Shown: positions 5,459 through 7,090 of the stretch, one piece after another
Position numbering within the stretch: the first letter of the stretch is position 1
How the letters are laid out: every line of letters starts with the position of its first letter
From: Clostridiales bacterium
GTDB lineage: Bacteria > Bacillota > Peptococcia > DRI-13 > UBA5745
Assembly: GCA_009776595.1 (NCBI GenBank)
Contig: WRNN01000072.1
Coordinates: forward strand, 1-7,090
Direction: 5' to 3'
DNA length: 7,090 bases
Notes under the pieces: model-generated
Databases searched by the model: none
The model's input: only the letters and a program-made list of their open reading frames with translations
What the model was told of the DNA's origin: nothing
Program-made: the position numbers and the translations under genes

Positions 5459-6807
5459 GAAGCTTTGAACAGGAAATCAGCAAAATCGCCGCTGTCGGTA
5501 TGAAGCCGGGAATGGAGGTCATCCGGGAGCTTCTCAGGCAATTGGGAAATCCGCAGGAAAATACAGCAGTCATCCATGTGGCGGGAACAAACGGGAAAGG
5601 CTCCGTCTGCGCCATGCTGGAGCGCTGCCTGCGGGAAGCGGGTTTTCGTACCGGCATGTATACTTCACCGCATATGATGTATTATAATGAACGCTTCCTG
5701 ATCAACGGCGAAATGATCAGTGAAGAAGACCTGCTGAACCTTCTGTCAGACGTGGAAATCGCGGTGAGGGGAACGGAAAAAGCCCTCGGCGAAAGGCCGA
5801 AAGAGTTCGAGATCCTTACGGCGATGGCCTTTCTATGGTTCAGCAGGCAAAACGTCGATCTGCTGATCCTGGAGACAGGCATGGGCGGGCGTTTTGACGC
5901 CACGAATGTATGCGATACGCCGCTGCTCAGCATCATTACCAGCATCTCCATGGATCACGAGAACTATCTCGGCAATACGCTGACCTTGATCGCCGGGGAA
6001 AAAGCCGGCATCATCAAGGCGGGCTCTTCCCTGGTGACGTCCTGCGACGCCGCAGAAGCATTGGCGGTACTCCGGCAGGAATTTAAGGCAGTGCAGAAAG
6101 GCGCGCCCGGCGAAGCGCCCGGCGCCCGGATGCTTCTTGTCAAAGATCTCTGTGAATGGGAGACCAAAAGCCTGGGCTTGGCAGGGCAGGAGGTTACGTT
6201 GAAGACGCCGCTCCGGACGTATGAGGGGCTATTTCTGCCGAAACCAGGGGAATATCAATGCGCCAACCTGGCTTGCGCCATACTTGCCTGGGAACTGCTT
6301 GCGGGCGATCACTCCCCCTTACCGGCAGGTAAGGAAAGGCTGAACGAGGAAAGCCTGCGAAAGGGCCTGGCAGCGCTGAGCTGGCCGTGCCGTCTGGAGC
6401 AGGTACGGGAGAGCCCGGCGGTAGTTCTGGACGGCTCGCATAATCCGGACGGTATCCGGCAGTTGGCGATATGGCTCTCCGGCGAAAGGGACCGTTACGA
6501 CCGGGTCATCCTTGTGATGGGGATGCTGGAGGATAAAGACAGGCTCTCCGCCACCGCGCAGTTGGACGGCCTGGTATCCCGGGTGATCATCACCAAACCG
6601 CTGTCCGACAGGGCCGGTCATTGGGAGGATTTAGCCAGAGGTTTCCGCCGGATAGCGGAAGACCAAGTGGAATTCATCGAAGACTGCCATCAGGCATTGC
6701 GTCAAGCCATTGCTTTGGCCGGCGAAAACGATCTGGTATTATGTACAGGGTCTCTCTATCTGGTGGGAGAGCTGCGAAAAAACTGGAAAGAGAAGGATCT
6801 GTTTTAG
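5455..6807 (+). CDS. folC: Bifunctional folylpolyglutamate synthase/dihydrofolate synthase
   Basis: FolC is a cytoplasmic Mur-ligase-family enzyme that uses ATP to add glutamate to dihydropteroate and to extend the glutamate tail of folates, so that they are retained as cofactors. The 450-residue product is of normal family length. The P-loop HVAGTNGKGS is at 41-50, followed by the substrate-loop pattern YTSPHMMYYNERFLING (69-85). LETGMGGRFDATN is at 139-151, the SISMDHENYLGNT metal and ATP region at 163-175, and EKAGIIK at 182-188. The C-terminal domain carries VLDGSHNPDG (324-333) and ends with TGSLYLVGELR. The common WPGRLE motif reads WPCRLE here (C312). An APGE-APGA repeat sits in a variable segment at about 217-224. 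Start at 5455 is set by the AAGGAG and the 4-nt overlap with valS. Because other Mur-ligase relatives lack this motif set, I am confident of the family; whether it is truly bifunctional is inferred from its being the only copy visible. Confidence 0.95.
   Translation: MRSFEQEISKIAAVGMKPGMEVIRELLRQLGNPQENTAVIHVAGTNGKGSVCAMLERCLREAGFRTGMYTSPHMMYYNERFLINGEMISEEDLLNLLSDVEIAVRGTEKALGERPKEFEILTAMAFLWFSRQNVDLLILETGMGGRFDATNVCDTPLLSIITSISMDHENYLGNTLTLIAGEKAGIIKAGSSLVTSCDAAEALAVLRQEFKAVQKGAPGEAPGARMLLVKDLCEWETKSLGLAGQEVTLKTPLRTYEGLFLPKPGEYQCANLACAILAWELLAGDHSPLPAGKERLNEESLRKGLAALSWPCRLEQVRESPAVVLDGSHNPDGIRQLAIWLSGERDRYDRVILVMGMLEDKDRLSATAQLDGLVSRVIITKPLSDRAGHWEDLARGFRRIAEDQVEFIEDCHQALRQAIALAGENDLVLCTGSLYLVGELRKNWKEKDLF
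6103..6124 (+). repeat. 12-bp tandem duplication inside folC
   Basis: GCGCCCGGCG occurs at 6103-6112 and 6115-6124, a 12-bp period (unit ending AA). It encodes A-P-G-E followed by A-P-G-A in frame. This is a variable surface segment of the enzyme, so a 4-codon slippage duplication would be tolerated. Confidence 0.65.
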
Positions 6808-6816
6808 TTTGCGCTT

Positions 6817-7090
6817 TCAAACCTCAAAGACGTTCACTTTGGGGTTAAGCATATCGGTCAGCGCTTTCTCACAAGTCTCAAAATCCCGGCTGACCAGCGC
6901 TTCATAGAGTATAGCATGGAGGTTGCCTTCTGCGGTTTCTCCTTCTGAGAGGCGCTGGGAGCGGATCTCCATTCTTTTTTTAGCGAGCATCAGCAAATAC
7001 TGATAAATCGCTTCCCTTGCCATTTGAAAAGCCAGGATCAGCAGAGAGTTTCTTGACATTTCACAGATTTGCTCATGGAAGGCGAGGTCG
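6817..7090 (-). CDS. GntR-family transcriptional regulator, C-terminal FCD domain (cut by window edge)
   Basis: The frame is open from the right edge to a TGA at 6819-6817 and gives 90 residues, entering the window as DLAFHEQICEMSRNSLLIL. This matches the FCD (FadR C-terminal) ligand-binding domain pattern D-x-x-FH-x-x-I-x-x-x-S-x-N. It is followed by a basic and acidic linker and the closing helix NLHAILYEALVSRDFETCEKAL, resembling the family's EHRAILEAL-x-x-RD ending. In the family the Asp and His of DxxFH and a His near the C-terminus bind a metal or help bind an organic acid effector; those three residues are present here. The winged-helix DNA-binding half and the true start lie beyond the window, so no subfamily or target can be assigned. 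An ATG at 7059 is only an internal methionine. The gene converges on folC with 9 nt between the stop codons. Confidence 0.82.
   Translation of the reverse strand, partial: DLAFHEQICEMSRNSLLILAFQMAREAIYQYLLMLAKKRMEIRSQRLSEGETAEGNLHAILYEALVSRDFETCEKALTDMLNPKVNVFEV

Noticed and set aside
6807..6822. GTTTG/CAAAC 5-bp hairpin between folC and the GntR gene as a terminator
   Set aside because: The stem is short and AT-rich and has no U-run after it on either strand.
1..7090. CRISPR array, insertion sequence, prophage, tRNA or rRNA gene
   Set aside because: There are no regularly spaced repeats, transposase or integrase motifs, terminal inverted repeats, or tRNA/rRNA-like sequences. All long stretches are accounted for by conserved housekeeping genes.

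Overview
The window holds a conserved block of bacterial housekeeping genes, most likely from the Firmicutes (Bacillota). Three things point there: lon is followed directly by engB (ysxC), valS is followed by folC with a 4-nt overlap, and the ribosome-binding sites are strong purine-rich AAGGA/AAGGAG types. A clostridial or negativicute-like lineage is my guess. The coding DNA is GC-rich and the one real intergenic region is AT-rich around its promoters. I cannot name a genus.

Layout from left to right. Positions 1-149 (minus) are the first 49 codons of engB, a ribosome-assembly GTPase, cut by the window edge. Positions 157-2501 (minus) are lon, the ATP-dependent protease. Its reading frame is broken near 429/430 by what looks like one missing base, lying between the catalytic serine and the catalytic lysine. 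Positions 2502-2749 are a divergent control region with back-to-back extended -10 promoters for lon and valS, plus a GC-rich, foldable leader of about 147 nt belonging to lon. Positions 2750-5458 (plus) are valS (valyl-tRNA synthetase), and 5455-6807 (plus) are folC (folylpolyglutamate/dihydrofolate synthase). Positions 6817-7090 (minus) are the C-terminal part of a GntR-family regulator with an FCD ligand domain, cut by the right edge and converging on folC with a 9-nt gap.

The genes form two transcription units fired from a shared region. The leftward unit, lon-engB, covers protein quality control and ribosome assembly. The rightward unit, valS-folC, covers valine charging and folate polyglutamylation. 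The GntR regulator is a separate gene whose target cannot be read from this window.

I do not see an undescribed defence, mobile or biosynthetic system. The points most worth a second look are the single-base break in lon, the two-state-looking lon leader, the closely packed divergent promoters, and the very short valS leader, which leaves no room for a T-box.
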